Source: DASSUC01 sp035650075 (lineage in GTDB: Bacteria > Actinomycetota > Actinomycetes > Mycobacteriales > Micromonosporaceae). From it: a stretch of DNA of 7,221 nt. A program made the position numbers and the translations under genes. The stretch is taken from assembly GCA_035650075.1 (NCBI GenBank), contig DASRII010000264.1, forward strand, positions 1 to 7,221, given 5' to 3'. The notes below the pieces were generated by a model, which worked only from the letters and a program-made list of their open reading frames with translations, did no database searches and was not told the origin of the DNA. Below, piece by piece: positions 1 to 6,800 of this stretch. Numbering within the stretch: position 1 is the stretch's first letter; the number at the start of each line of letters is the position of its first letter.

Positions 1-1326
1 GACCCGTTGCAGCCGCGGGGCGAGCGCGGCCACCGCGATGTCGACATCCGGCCGGTCGGTCACGACGTCCACTGTGGAGCCAGCGGCCACGTACGCGTCG
101 AGCTGCTCCACGATCTTCCCGGCGCGGGCGTTCCAGCCCAGGATCAGCGTGTGTTCGGGGGCGGCCGGTCCGCGTACCGAGTGCACGATCGCCGACTCCT
201 CGACCGCGAAACCGCGGTTGGCCAGCCTGATCTCGGAGTCGTCGCGGGCGAGGATCACCAGTCTGTCGTCGGGCCCGATCACCTGATGCAGCGGCGGGTT
301 GAGGGTCGTCTGGCCGTGGCCGCTGAGCACCCCGACCGGACAGCAGGAACGGTACGCCAGCTGGGTCTGCCAGAAGGGCCGGCCCACCAGCTGCGGCTCC
401 GACACGATGTAGAGCTCGTCGCCACCGAAGTCCAGCAGGTCGTGGTAGATGACCGACAGCTTCGACTGCCGCGCGGTCTGCACGACGAGCCGCGCGCTGA
501 CGTCGTCCGCGTCGATGACGACCGAGTCACCGCCGGCGAGCCGGGCGACCGCCCGGTTGCGGCCGTCCCGCACCGACGCGACGACGTGGTGCGGCCGGCC
601 CCGGAAGGCCGGTCCCTTGTTGATGGCCAGCAACGTCTTGAGGACGTACGAGTCGGCGTCCTCCGCCGACGCGTTCTGCGGCGCCAGCACGATGATCGAG
701 CGGGCCGCGTTCGGGTTGACCACCTCGAGGTCGGTGAGGTCCAGCGGGTTGCCGGTGCGGCAGATCAGCCGGGTGTTCGCGGTCGAGCCCAGCCGGTGGC
801 GTAGCCGGTCTTCCATCACGACCTTGTCGACATCCGCGAGGATCGCGATCGCCGCTCCGCGCCGCCGGCTGCGATTGGCCTCGACCAGCTCGGATACCAC
901 GGTGTAGACCTGGTCGGACCAGCCGAGGATCACCGTGTGGCCGTGCTCGACCACGATCGACCGTCCCTTGCGAAGACTTTCTATCTTGCGGTTCATCCCG
1001 CTGGTGAGCAGACCGACGAGGGCGCTCACCACGAAGATGCCGCCGAGCGCGAGCACGAACCACAGCGCCAGCACCACCCACGGTTCGGCACCCCCATTGG
1101 GTACCGAGAGGCTGAACGTGCTGACGAACGTGTCCCACAGCAGCCGTATCGGGTTCGGCCGTCCGCCCGACTCGTCCTGTACCACCAGTTCGAGCGCCGC
1201 CGTCACCGTGACGATGAGCACGAACGACACGAGGGCGAGCCAGCCGATGAGGCTGATCGTCCCTCTGGACATGGTGTTGTCGAACCAGTACCGCAACCGC
1301 CGGCTGAGTTGTGCCTTCCGCCCCAT
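1..1326 (-). CDS. CASTOR/POLLUX-type putative ion channel with RCK/TrkA-N-like domains (3' end outside window)
   Basis: A membrane channel subunit with cytoplasmic nucleotide-binding regulatory domains; 442 residues are visible and the frame is open at base 1. There are two hydrophobic segments, at about residues 22-47 and 82-108, with a short pore-like stretch between them (about 62-80). A basic linker (NRKIESLRKGRS, 112-123) leads into a first RCK-like Rossmann domain beginning HTVILGWSD (130-138). Further family motifs are ICRTGNP (188-194), ARSIIVLAP (208-216) and a region ending in PDDRLVILARDD (352-363). A second Rossmann domain begins at HTLILGWNARAGK (392-404), as in plant CASTOR/POLLUX and bacterial relatives. 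Relatives are usually somewhat over 600 residues, so roughly the second RCK domain is missing. The ATG at 1326 is preferred because GGGGGA lies seven bases upstream; an in-frame GTG seven codons earlier is less likely. Ion selectivity cannot be read from the sequence, and the usual pore signature is not obvious. Family assignment is firm. Confidence 0.9.
   Translation of the reverse strand, partial: MGRKAQLSRRLRYWFDNTMSRGTISLIGWLALVSFVLIVTVTAALELVVQDESGGRPNPIRLLWDTFVSTFSLSVPNGGAEPWVVLALWFVLALGGIFVVSALVGLLTSGMNRKIESLRKGRSIVVEHGHTVILGWSDQVYTVVSELVEANRSRRRGAAIAILADVDKVVMEDRLRHRLGSTANTRLICRTGNPLDLTDLEVVNPNAARSIIVLAPQNASAEDADSYVLKTLLAINKGPAFRGRPHHVVASVRDGRNRAVARLAGGDSVVIDADDVSARLVVQTARQSKLSVIYHDLLDFGGDELYIVSEPQLVGRPFWQTQLAYRSCCPVGVLSGHGQTTLNPPLHQVIGPDDRLVILARDDSEIRLANRGFAVEESAIVHSVRGPAAPEHTLILGWNARAGKIVEQLDAYVAAGSTVDVVTDRPDVDIAVAALAPRLQRV
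68..78. repeat. Palindrome TCCACWGTGGA, copy 1
   Basis: TCCACTGTGGA on the plus strand, within the channel gene. Read on the coding strand it is TCC ACA GTG GAC (Ser-Thr-Val-Asp). It is one of four exact copies in the window. Confidence 0.7.
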
Positions 1327-1403
1327 GTGCCCGTCCCCCAGGATCACATCGATCCACAGCACTCCCCCGCACGTGGGCTCCCACTGTAGTACGTCGCGCT
1401 GGG
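1327..1403 (-). other. Intergenic gap with small inverted repeats; possible leader of the channel gene
   Basis: This 77-base gap is the longest non-coding stretch in the window. It holds a five-base inverted repeat, GTGGG-CT-CCCAC (1373-1384), and a second one, GGATC-ACATC-GATCC (1341-1355). The first could be a weak hairpin after the DUF1772 stop but has no T-run, so it is not a convincing intrinsic terminator. I see no confident -35/-10 pair. The gap could carry a promoter, or simply link the channel gene to the operon. Confidence 0.3.
1334..1339 (-). promoter_or_regulatory. Ribosome binding site of the channel gene
   Basis: On the minus strand GGGGGA stands seven bases before the ATG at 1326. 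It is the best Shine-Dalgarno-like match before any start in the window and decides between the ATG and the in-frame GTG further upstream. Confidence 0.6.
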
Positions 1404-1886
1404 TCAGATGCGCCCGTACTCCACCAGCGCCCACGCGAGGCAGCCCAGGGCGGCCGTAGCGGCCAGGGCCCGGGCGATGTTCCAACGGACCCACGGCTCC
1501 TCGAAGCGTTGCCGGGCCGCCGCGTAGTCGGCCTCCTCGGCCGCGGCGAGCTGGTTGTTGAGCGGGATGTTGGCGCGCACGGTGATCGCGAGGGCGGCGA
1601 GATAGAGGACCAGCGCGGCGAGGGTCCAGGGCAGCACACCATGCCCGTCCGCACCCAGATGGAGTACGGCGGCCAGTGCCGTGAACCCGAGCGCGCCGAG
1701 GAAGCTGAGCAGGAACCAGCCGTTGACGATCGCCACGTTGATGCGCTGGAACGTCGTGACGAACGTGCGGTCGTCCACTTTCGCCAATCCCGGCATGACG
1801 GCACAGGCGAACCCGTACAGCAGGCCCGTGACGAGTCCGGTGGTCACTGTCGCCGCGATCAGCGCGGCCCCCCGCAACAGCTCCAT
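1404..1886 (-). CDS. DUF1772 (anthrone oxygenase-like) integral membrane protein
   Basis: A 160-residue protein with four predicted membrane helices at about residues 7-30, 52-76, 85-103 and 136-155. Family-type features are a small-residue-rich first helix ending FACAVMPGL (26-34), QRINVAIVNGWF (47-58) at the start of helix 2, RANIPLNNQL (104-113) after helix 3, and PWVRWNIAR (131-139) leading into helix 4. These match the DUF1772 family, some members of which are annotated as anthrone-oxygenase-like; most bacterial members have no proven activity. Length is normal for the family. The ATG at 1886 has AAGG seven bases upstream. The gene starts 24 bases after the YjbR-like gene and is probably co-transcribed with it. 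No polyketide genes are near, so an anthrone oxygenase role is not supported by context. Confidence 0.85.
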   Translation of the reverse strand: MELLRGAALIAATVTTGLVTGLLYGFACAVMPGLAKVDDRTFVTTFQRINVAIVNGWFLLSFLGALGFTALAAVLHLGADGHGVLPWTLAALVLYLAALAITVRANIPLNNQLAAAEEADYAAARQRFEEPWVRWNIARALAATAALGCLAWALVEYGRI

Positions 1887-1893
1887 CCCGGTA

Positions 1894-1897
1894 CCTT
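1894..1897 (-). promoter_or_regulatory. Weak ribosome binding site of the DUF1772 gene
   Basis: On the minus strand AAGG lies seven bases before the ATG at 1886, inside the 24-base gap after the upstream stop codon. It is short but well spaced. Confidence 0.45.
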
Positions 1898-1910
1898 AGC
1901 GGCGCGCCCC

Positions 1911-2318
1911 TCAGCCTGGTCGGTTGACGAGCTTGACGAGCTTCTGCGGAGCCAGGCAGCAGTAGCTCTCGGTCAGAAGCTCGGTCACCTCGGCCCAGTC
2001 GGTGTCGTTGCCGAGAATCACGCCGAGGACGTCTCGCCCCCAGCCCGCCTTGTAGAAGGGATGGCCGGCGTTGGCGATCGCGTCGACCTCGCCGGCCGGG
2101 GCGCGGAACGTCACCGTGGTAACCGGCCCGGGAAGCGGAGCGGTCACGAGGTAGGTCGGTGGCCACGCTTCGTGCGTAACGACGTGCGCGAATGTCCGCT
2201 TGCGTACCCGCCAACGGATCCCCACCCAGGCGTCTTCCTCGTACGTCTCCGGCAGCCCGAGGCAGATCTCCCGCAGCGGGGCGAGGAACTGCGGTGCGGC
2301 GTCACCCGGCTCACTCAT
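1911..2318 (-). CDS. MmcQ/YjbR-family protein
   Basis: A 135-residue protein of the MmcQ/YjbR family (CyaY-like fold, often labelled DNA-binding although the molecular role is unproven). Family marks in order are LPETYEEDAW (22-31), a basic strand IRWRVRKRTFAHV (34-46), FRAPAGEVDAI (71-81), a Gly/Trp turn YKAGWGRDVLGV (89-100) and the C-terminal helix WAEVTELLTESYCCLAP (108-124) with QKLVKLV. There is no signal peptide or membrane segment, so it should be cytoplasmic. Length is typical. The ATG overlaps the stop codon of the upstream exported-protein gene by four bases (ATGA at 2318-2315) and has no clear Shine-Dalgarno sequence, so translational coupling is likely. Substrate or ligand is unknown. 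Confidence 0.87.
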   Translation of the reverse strand: MSEPGDAAPQFLAPLREICLGLPETYEEDAWVGIRWRVRKRTFAHVVTHEAWPPTYLVTAPLPGPVTTVTFRAPAGEVDAIANAGHPFYKAGWGRDVLGVILGNDTDWAEVTELLTESYCCLAPQKLVKLVNRPG

Positions 2319-3184
2319 GACTGGCCGACCGCCAGCGTGTACTCCGCCGTCCGTACCTGGCCGTCGACCTGGAAGTCGAAGAACATCCGGTACCGGCCGG
2401 GGCTCGGCGCGGCGGTCCAGAACTTCACCGCGCCGTTGGCCAGCTGCGGTTCCGGGTGCACGTGCACGTACAGCAGATCGCCGGAGCGCAGGATCACCAG
2501 GTGGCCGTACGCGCCGAGGTACGGCTGCACCTGCGCCGGTACCCAGAACATCAGCGGCTGCGTCGGGCCGACCCGGAACTGGCCCGTGAAGTTGACCGCC
2601 ATACCATCCACAGTGGACACATCGGCGGGCGGCGCCAGTGCCCGCGGCTCGTACGCGCCCGCCGCGACCAGGTCGACCCCGAGCACCGCCGAGGTCTCGC
2701 CGCCGCCCGACTCGGTGGCGGTGAAGTCGGCGTACGCCCGCCAGGTCCCCGGTTCGGGCAGGCTGAGATCCATGCCCCAGGTGCCGTCCGGAGCCATCGA
2801 CGGATGTAGGTGTCGGTATCCGGACAGGTCCCGCCGGACGACGATCAGGTGCATCGGCTTGTCGTTCCGCACAGCGAACGTCCGCACCCGCTGGCCGTTC
2901 GGTCCCTGGATGTGGAACGTGAACGGTTGCGCCCGGCCGGCCACGAACGAGGTCGCACCGGGCACGAGCGTGTACCCACCGGCGGATACGGTCAGTCCGC
3001 TGGTCTCGCCGCTGATCTGCAGGGCGTCCTGCTGGTGGGAGTGCGCCGGGATCCCCGGCGCCGCGTCGAGCGCAGAGGTCGCACCGGCTCCGGCCGCCGG
3101 GCGGTTGGCGACGCGCCCGACCGCGTAGCCGGCGAGCAGCGCGAGCACCACCGCACCCACGAGTGCCGCCAGGCGAAGTCTCAT
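2315..3184 (-). CDS. Exported, N-terminally anchored protein with duplicated His-rich (probable metal-binding) module
   Basis: A 289-residue protein. Residues 1-24 (basic MRLR, then a hydrophobic run) are a signal peptide or membrane anchor without a lipobox Cys. A low-complexity Ala/Gly linker with PAHSH (46-50) follows. The rest looks beta-rich and internally duplicated. Module 1 has H112, H125 and H127 (HL, eleven residues, HxHP) and then LPEPGTWRAYADF (142-154). Module 2 has H228, H241 and H243 in identical spacing and then APSPGRYRMFFDF (259-271). I recognise a family of actinobacterial secreted proteins of this kind, usually annotated as hypothetical. The paired HxH sites with nearby Met and Asp suggest metal, perhaps copper, binding outside the membrane; this is inference. 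The gene overlaps its neighbours by ATGA on both sides (3184-3181 and 2318-2315). Its start lacks a Shine-Dalgarno sequence, which suggests translation coupled to the hydrolase. Confidence 0.8.
   Translation of the reverse strand: MRLRLAALVGAVVLALLAGYAVGRVANRPAAGAGATSALDAAPGIPAHSHQQDALQISGETSGLTVSAGGYTLVPGATSFVAGRAQPFTFHIQGPNGQRVRTFAVRNDKPMHLIVVRRDLSGYRHLHPSMAPDGTWGMDLSLPEPGTWRAYADFTATESGGGETSAVLGVDLVAAGAYEPRALAPPADVSTVDGMAVNFTGQFRVGPTQPLMFWVPAQVQPYLGAYGHLVILRSGDLLYVHVHPEPQLANGAVKFWTAAPSPGRYRMFFDFQVDGQVRTAEYTLAVGQS
2607..2617. repeat. Palindrome TCCACWGTGGA, copy 2
   Basis: TCCACAGTGGA on the plus strand, within the exported-protein gene. On the coding strand it reads TCC ACT GTG GAT (Ser-Thr-Val-Asp, residues 190-193). 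Confidence 0.7.
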
Positions 3185-3843
3185 ACGTCAGAGAATATCG
3201 ATGCCCGGTACGTCTCGAGCCGCTCGACGAGCTCCTCCGGCCGGCTCAGCGCGACCAGATGCCCGCCGGGCATCTCGTCGATGTCGATGCCCAGCCGCTC
3301 AGCGACCACCCGCCGCTGGAACTCGAGCGGGAAGAACCGGTCGTCGCGCGCCTGCAGGAACCTGGTCGGTATGGGAGGCCACATCTCGAGCGGCCACGGC
3401 TGGGCGAACGGATGGTCGGACTGCGGCCGTTCACCCGCCGCCATGATCTCGGCCGTCACGTCCGGCGGTACGTCGTGGAAGAAGTCCGCCATCATGTCGA
3501 AGTCCCCGTCCCTCGAGTAACCGGTGTTCTGCCACCAGTCCTCCGCGTTCTCGTGCGGAGCCGGGACCATCGCGTTGAGCAACACGAGCAGCCCGACCGG
3601 CAGCCGGTCGCACACCAGCGGCGCGCTGAAGCCGCCGAGCGACTGGGCTACCAGCACGATGTGGGTACGGTTGCCGACCGCGGCCACGATCGCATCCGCG
3701 TACTCGGGAAAGCCGGCGGTGTCGTCCGCGGCCGGCAGGTCCACCGGTACGACGTCGTGGCCGCGTTCCCACAACAGCGGCGTGACCCGGTGCCAGTAGC
3801 GGGAGTCGCCACCGGCACCGGGTACGAGAACATAGGTCACCAT
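3181..3843 (-). CDS. Alpha/beta-hydrolase fold protein
   Basis: A 220-residue cytoplasmic-type alpha/beta hydrolase (AB_hydrolase_6-like), probably an esterase or related enzyme with unknown substrate. The opening strand is followed by the oxyanion motif VPGAGG (7-12). The nucleophile elbow is VAQSLGG (65-71) with S68, an A-x-S-x-G variant of GxSxG. The acid lies in QARDDRFFP (164-172, D167 or D168) and the catalytic His is H195 in MPGGHLVALSRPEEL. The complete triad and normal length suggest an active enzyme. The ATG at 3843 begins 14 bases after the stop of the glycoside hydrolase gene, with no good Shine-Dalgarno sequence. An in-frame GTG at 3852 and an ATG at 3873, which would overlap the upstream gene by 16 bases, are alternatives. 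Its stop overlaps the next start as ATGA (3184-3181). Confidence 0.88.
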   Translation of the reverse strand: MVTYVLVPGAGGDSRYWHRVTPLLWERGHDVVPVDLPAADDTAGFPEYADAIVAAVGNRTHIVLVAQSLGGFSAPLVCDRLPVGLLVLLNAMVPAPHENAEDWWQNTGYSRDGDFDMMADFFHDVPPDVTAEIMAAGERPQSDHPFAQPWPLEMWPPIPTRFLQARDDRFFPLEFQRRVVAERLGIDIDEMPGGHLVALSRPEELVERLETYRASIFSDV

Positions 3844-3857
3844 CGCGTCCACAGTAG

Positions 3858-6800
3858 TCACAGGCCGGCGCATTGACCTCCGGTAGGTCCGGTGACGGTG
3901 TTGGATCGGCCGTGGTCGACCGGCGTCGGCGTGTTGCCCGAGCACGCCAGCGGACCGGTCACCACGTTGCCCGCGAGGACGATCTGCGTACCGCCCGTGG
4001 CGTTGCCGATGATGTTGACCGGCCCCGTCACCTGGGTGGCCGACAGCGCCACCCGGACGGTCGTACCGGTGATCGAGACCGGGCCGACCACCGTGGTCCC
4101 GAACAGCTCGACGACGCTCGCTCCGGTGGCCGACAACGGTCCCTCTATGGTGGCCGCTGTCGCCACGAGCCCGGCGCCGGGGCGCACCCGGACCGGTCCG
4201 ATGACCCGGGAGCCGGCGGCGAGACACGTCACTCCACTGTCGACGGTCAACGTACCGCTGAACGTACCCGTCACGGTACGGTCGCACGTCACGGCGTCGA
4301 ATACCTGGATCTCCTTGAGCCCGATGCCGAACCCCGGTGTCGGGGTCAGCAGCACCCGCAACCGTTGCGCGGTCAGGCGCGGGAACGTGACCTGGTTGAG
4401 GTTCGGCAGCGGTGTCGCCGGAGACTTCGCCTGCGCCGGTACGTCCACCCAGTTCGCACCGTCGAAGTACTGGACGGTGTACGCCGACGGTTCCCGGTAC
4501 GTGTTGCCCGAGCCGTTGGACTGGGTCTGGTACGTCTTGTCGCTGAAGAAGTACAGCTTCACTGTGTTGAGCTTCTTCGGCGCGCCCAGGTCCACCTCGA
4601 ACCAGTCCTGCGCGTTGGGCGAGCCCTGGGTGCCCCAGATCGTGTTCCGGGCGGTGTAGGCACCGCCGCCCTGCTGGATCGGCAACCCGCTGATCGTGAA
4701 CCCGTCGACGGCGTTCGCCGGCGCGGTCGCCCGGATGTCCGGCGTCGTCGTGGTGAACGACGCGGACACCGCCCTGCCCTGTGCCAGGTTCGGCAACCAG
4801 CCGGACTCGAGGCTCAGGTCGACGCCGGCCTTGCCGAACATGTCGACGACCCGGCCGTTGTCGTCCAGGCCGATCCGGGCCGCCCCGGGCAGCTTGACCG
4901 TGCCGTGGAACGACACCGCGGTACCGCTGCCGTCGAGCACGGTGACGTTGCCGGTGGCCGAGTCCCACGCGACGTGCGCGAGATCCGCCACGGTGAACGC
5001 CCGCTGGCCGTCGATGTAGACGGAGTACCCCTCGGGTGCGCCGGGGTAGTGCCGGGTGCCGCCCGGCTTGTCCCAGACGACGGTCAGGTCCCGACCGTGG
5101 TAGCTCAGGTTGTTGACGGCGAAGTGGTCGTACCCGACATCGATCGGCCACAGCTCCACAGTGGAGTCCAGCCGCGGCCGGATGCCGGCGAGGTCGTCGA
5201 TGAGCATGAAGTTGTACGCACCGAGGATGTTGTGGTGGATGCCCGACCGGCCGAGGGTACGGGTCGTCGGGTTCCAGTTGAAGAAGAACTCGTTGTTGTC
5301 CGGGTACCGGTTGTCGCCGCCGACGTACTGCACCCAGGTGAGCCACTCGAGCAGCAGCCGGTACATGTCCTGGGTGATGTACTGCGACGGGTAGTCCCGC
5401 AGCGCCTTCGCGTACAGCTGCGCCTGCAGGGTCGAGTTGATGTTCGAGAAGTTGTTGCTGCCGGTCGCCGCCTCGGCCTTGTCGTGCTGGTTGGCCGTGT
5501 AGAACGGCATGATCGGGAACTCCTGCCGGTCGGCGTAGTAGCGCAGGGCCTGCTTGAACTCGTCGGTGTTCGGCACCAGGCCCTCGGTGAACGGCGTGAA
5601 GTTCTGCTGGTCCTTCCACGGCACCAGCGCGTTGCGAGCCACGTTGCGCTGCTTGAACACCTTGCCGGGGTGGCCCACCAGCGGGGTGGCGACGGTCGCG
5701 TCCCGTCCGTTGCCGGACGAGTCCACGGCGGTCGCGCCGGACGGCTCGTCGAACGAGTACCGGGCGACATCCCCGCCGCCGATGCCGCCGTCCGGCGAGG
5801 TGGTCAGCGCCCGCACCTCGGTCTCATTGAGCGCGCGGCTGTAGATCTGCACCTCGTCGACCGTGCCGTTCAGGGCCGGGTCCGCGTACTGCGACTTGCC
5901 GATCCAGTTCTGCGTGGTGTTGCCCATTGTGGACGGTCGCAGCGTGATGTTCGGGTTGCTGCCCACCGGTGCGCCGTTGACGAAGAGCGTGCCGGTGTTG
6001 CCGGACAGCGTCACGGCCAGGTGCAGCCACTGGTTCGTGGGCAGCTGACCGGGCGTGGTCGGGTTGATGCGCTGCTCGTTGCCGCCACCGGAGATCGTGA
6101 TGGCGAACCGCGGGCCGGTACCGGCGTTCACGGTCAGGAACATGTTGGTGTTGGGGCCCGAGCCGAAGTCGAACACCCGCTGCCACTGCGTCGTGGCGGC
6201 CAGGTTGACCCAGGCGGCGACGGTGAAGTCGCCGGTCAGCCCGCTCACGATGCCGGCCGGCATGACCACGTGCTGGTTCGGGTTCGCGCCGTTGAGGCCG
6301 ATCGCGTTGCCGAAGCCGGGCTGCCCCGGCACGCGGGTCGCCGGCGTCGGCGTCGGTACCGAGTCCGCCGGAGTGTCGTCCCACAGCTGGGTGAGGATCG
6401 CATTCCGGATATCGTCGGCGAGCCCGTTCAGCTCGGCCGCCTTCGCGGTGTCACCGAGCATCGCGTACGCCTCGGCCGCCGCTCGCGCACCGGAGTACCA
6501 GAACGCGGTCTCCGTGCGGTCCTGGGAGATCTGGCTGGTGTAGTACTGCAGGGCCACCGCGTCGGCGTCGTTTCCGGTCAGCGCGCCGTTGGCGTACTCG
6601 ATGAGCCGGTTGTTGTTGCCGCGGTCGAACTTGGCCAGTTGCCCCTTGACGTCGCATTCGGCGTAGTGGGCGAAGTTGCGCAGGACCGCGGGGTCGCCGC
6701 CGTGCACCTTGAACGCGTTCCACGCCTCCCGCGCGATGTACTGCTCGTAGGTGTTGCCCCAGCTGAAGGAGCCCGGGTTGCTGGTGAACGCGGTGCTCTT

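Noticed and set aside
7..804. Plus-strand open frame opposite the channel gene
   Set aside because: The minus-strand frame is open to base 1 and gives clear RCK-type motifs. The plus-strand product is Arg/Asp/Val-rich shadow sequence.
1373..1384. GTGGG-CT-CCCAC as an intrinsic terminator after the DUF1772 gene
   Set aside because: The stem is only five pairs, the loop is two bases, and no T-run follows, so it is recorded only as a small inverted repeat.
1404..1886. A biosynthetic (anthrone oxygenase) role for the DUF1772 protein
   Set aside because: No polyketide synthase or tailoring gene is in the window. The family label alone does not support it.
1311..3128. Long plus-strand open frame of about 605 codons
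   Set aside because: It lies antisense to three well-recognised genes and crosses their boundaries. Its composition is the Arg/Pro/Gly-rich pattern of a shadow frame in high-GC DNA, with no domain recognised.
3858..5619. Extension of the hydrolase frame upstream to give an 812-residue protein
   Set aside because: The part upstream of about 3873 is low-complexity Arg/Gly/Pro sequence that overlaps the glycoside hydrolase in another frame. The recognisable fold starts only at MVTYVLVPG.
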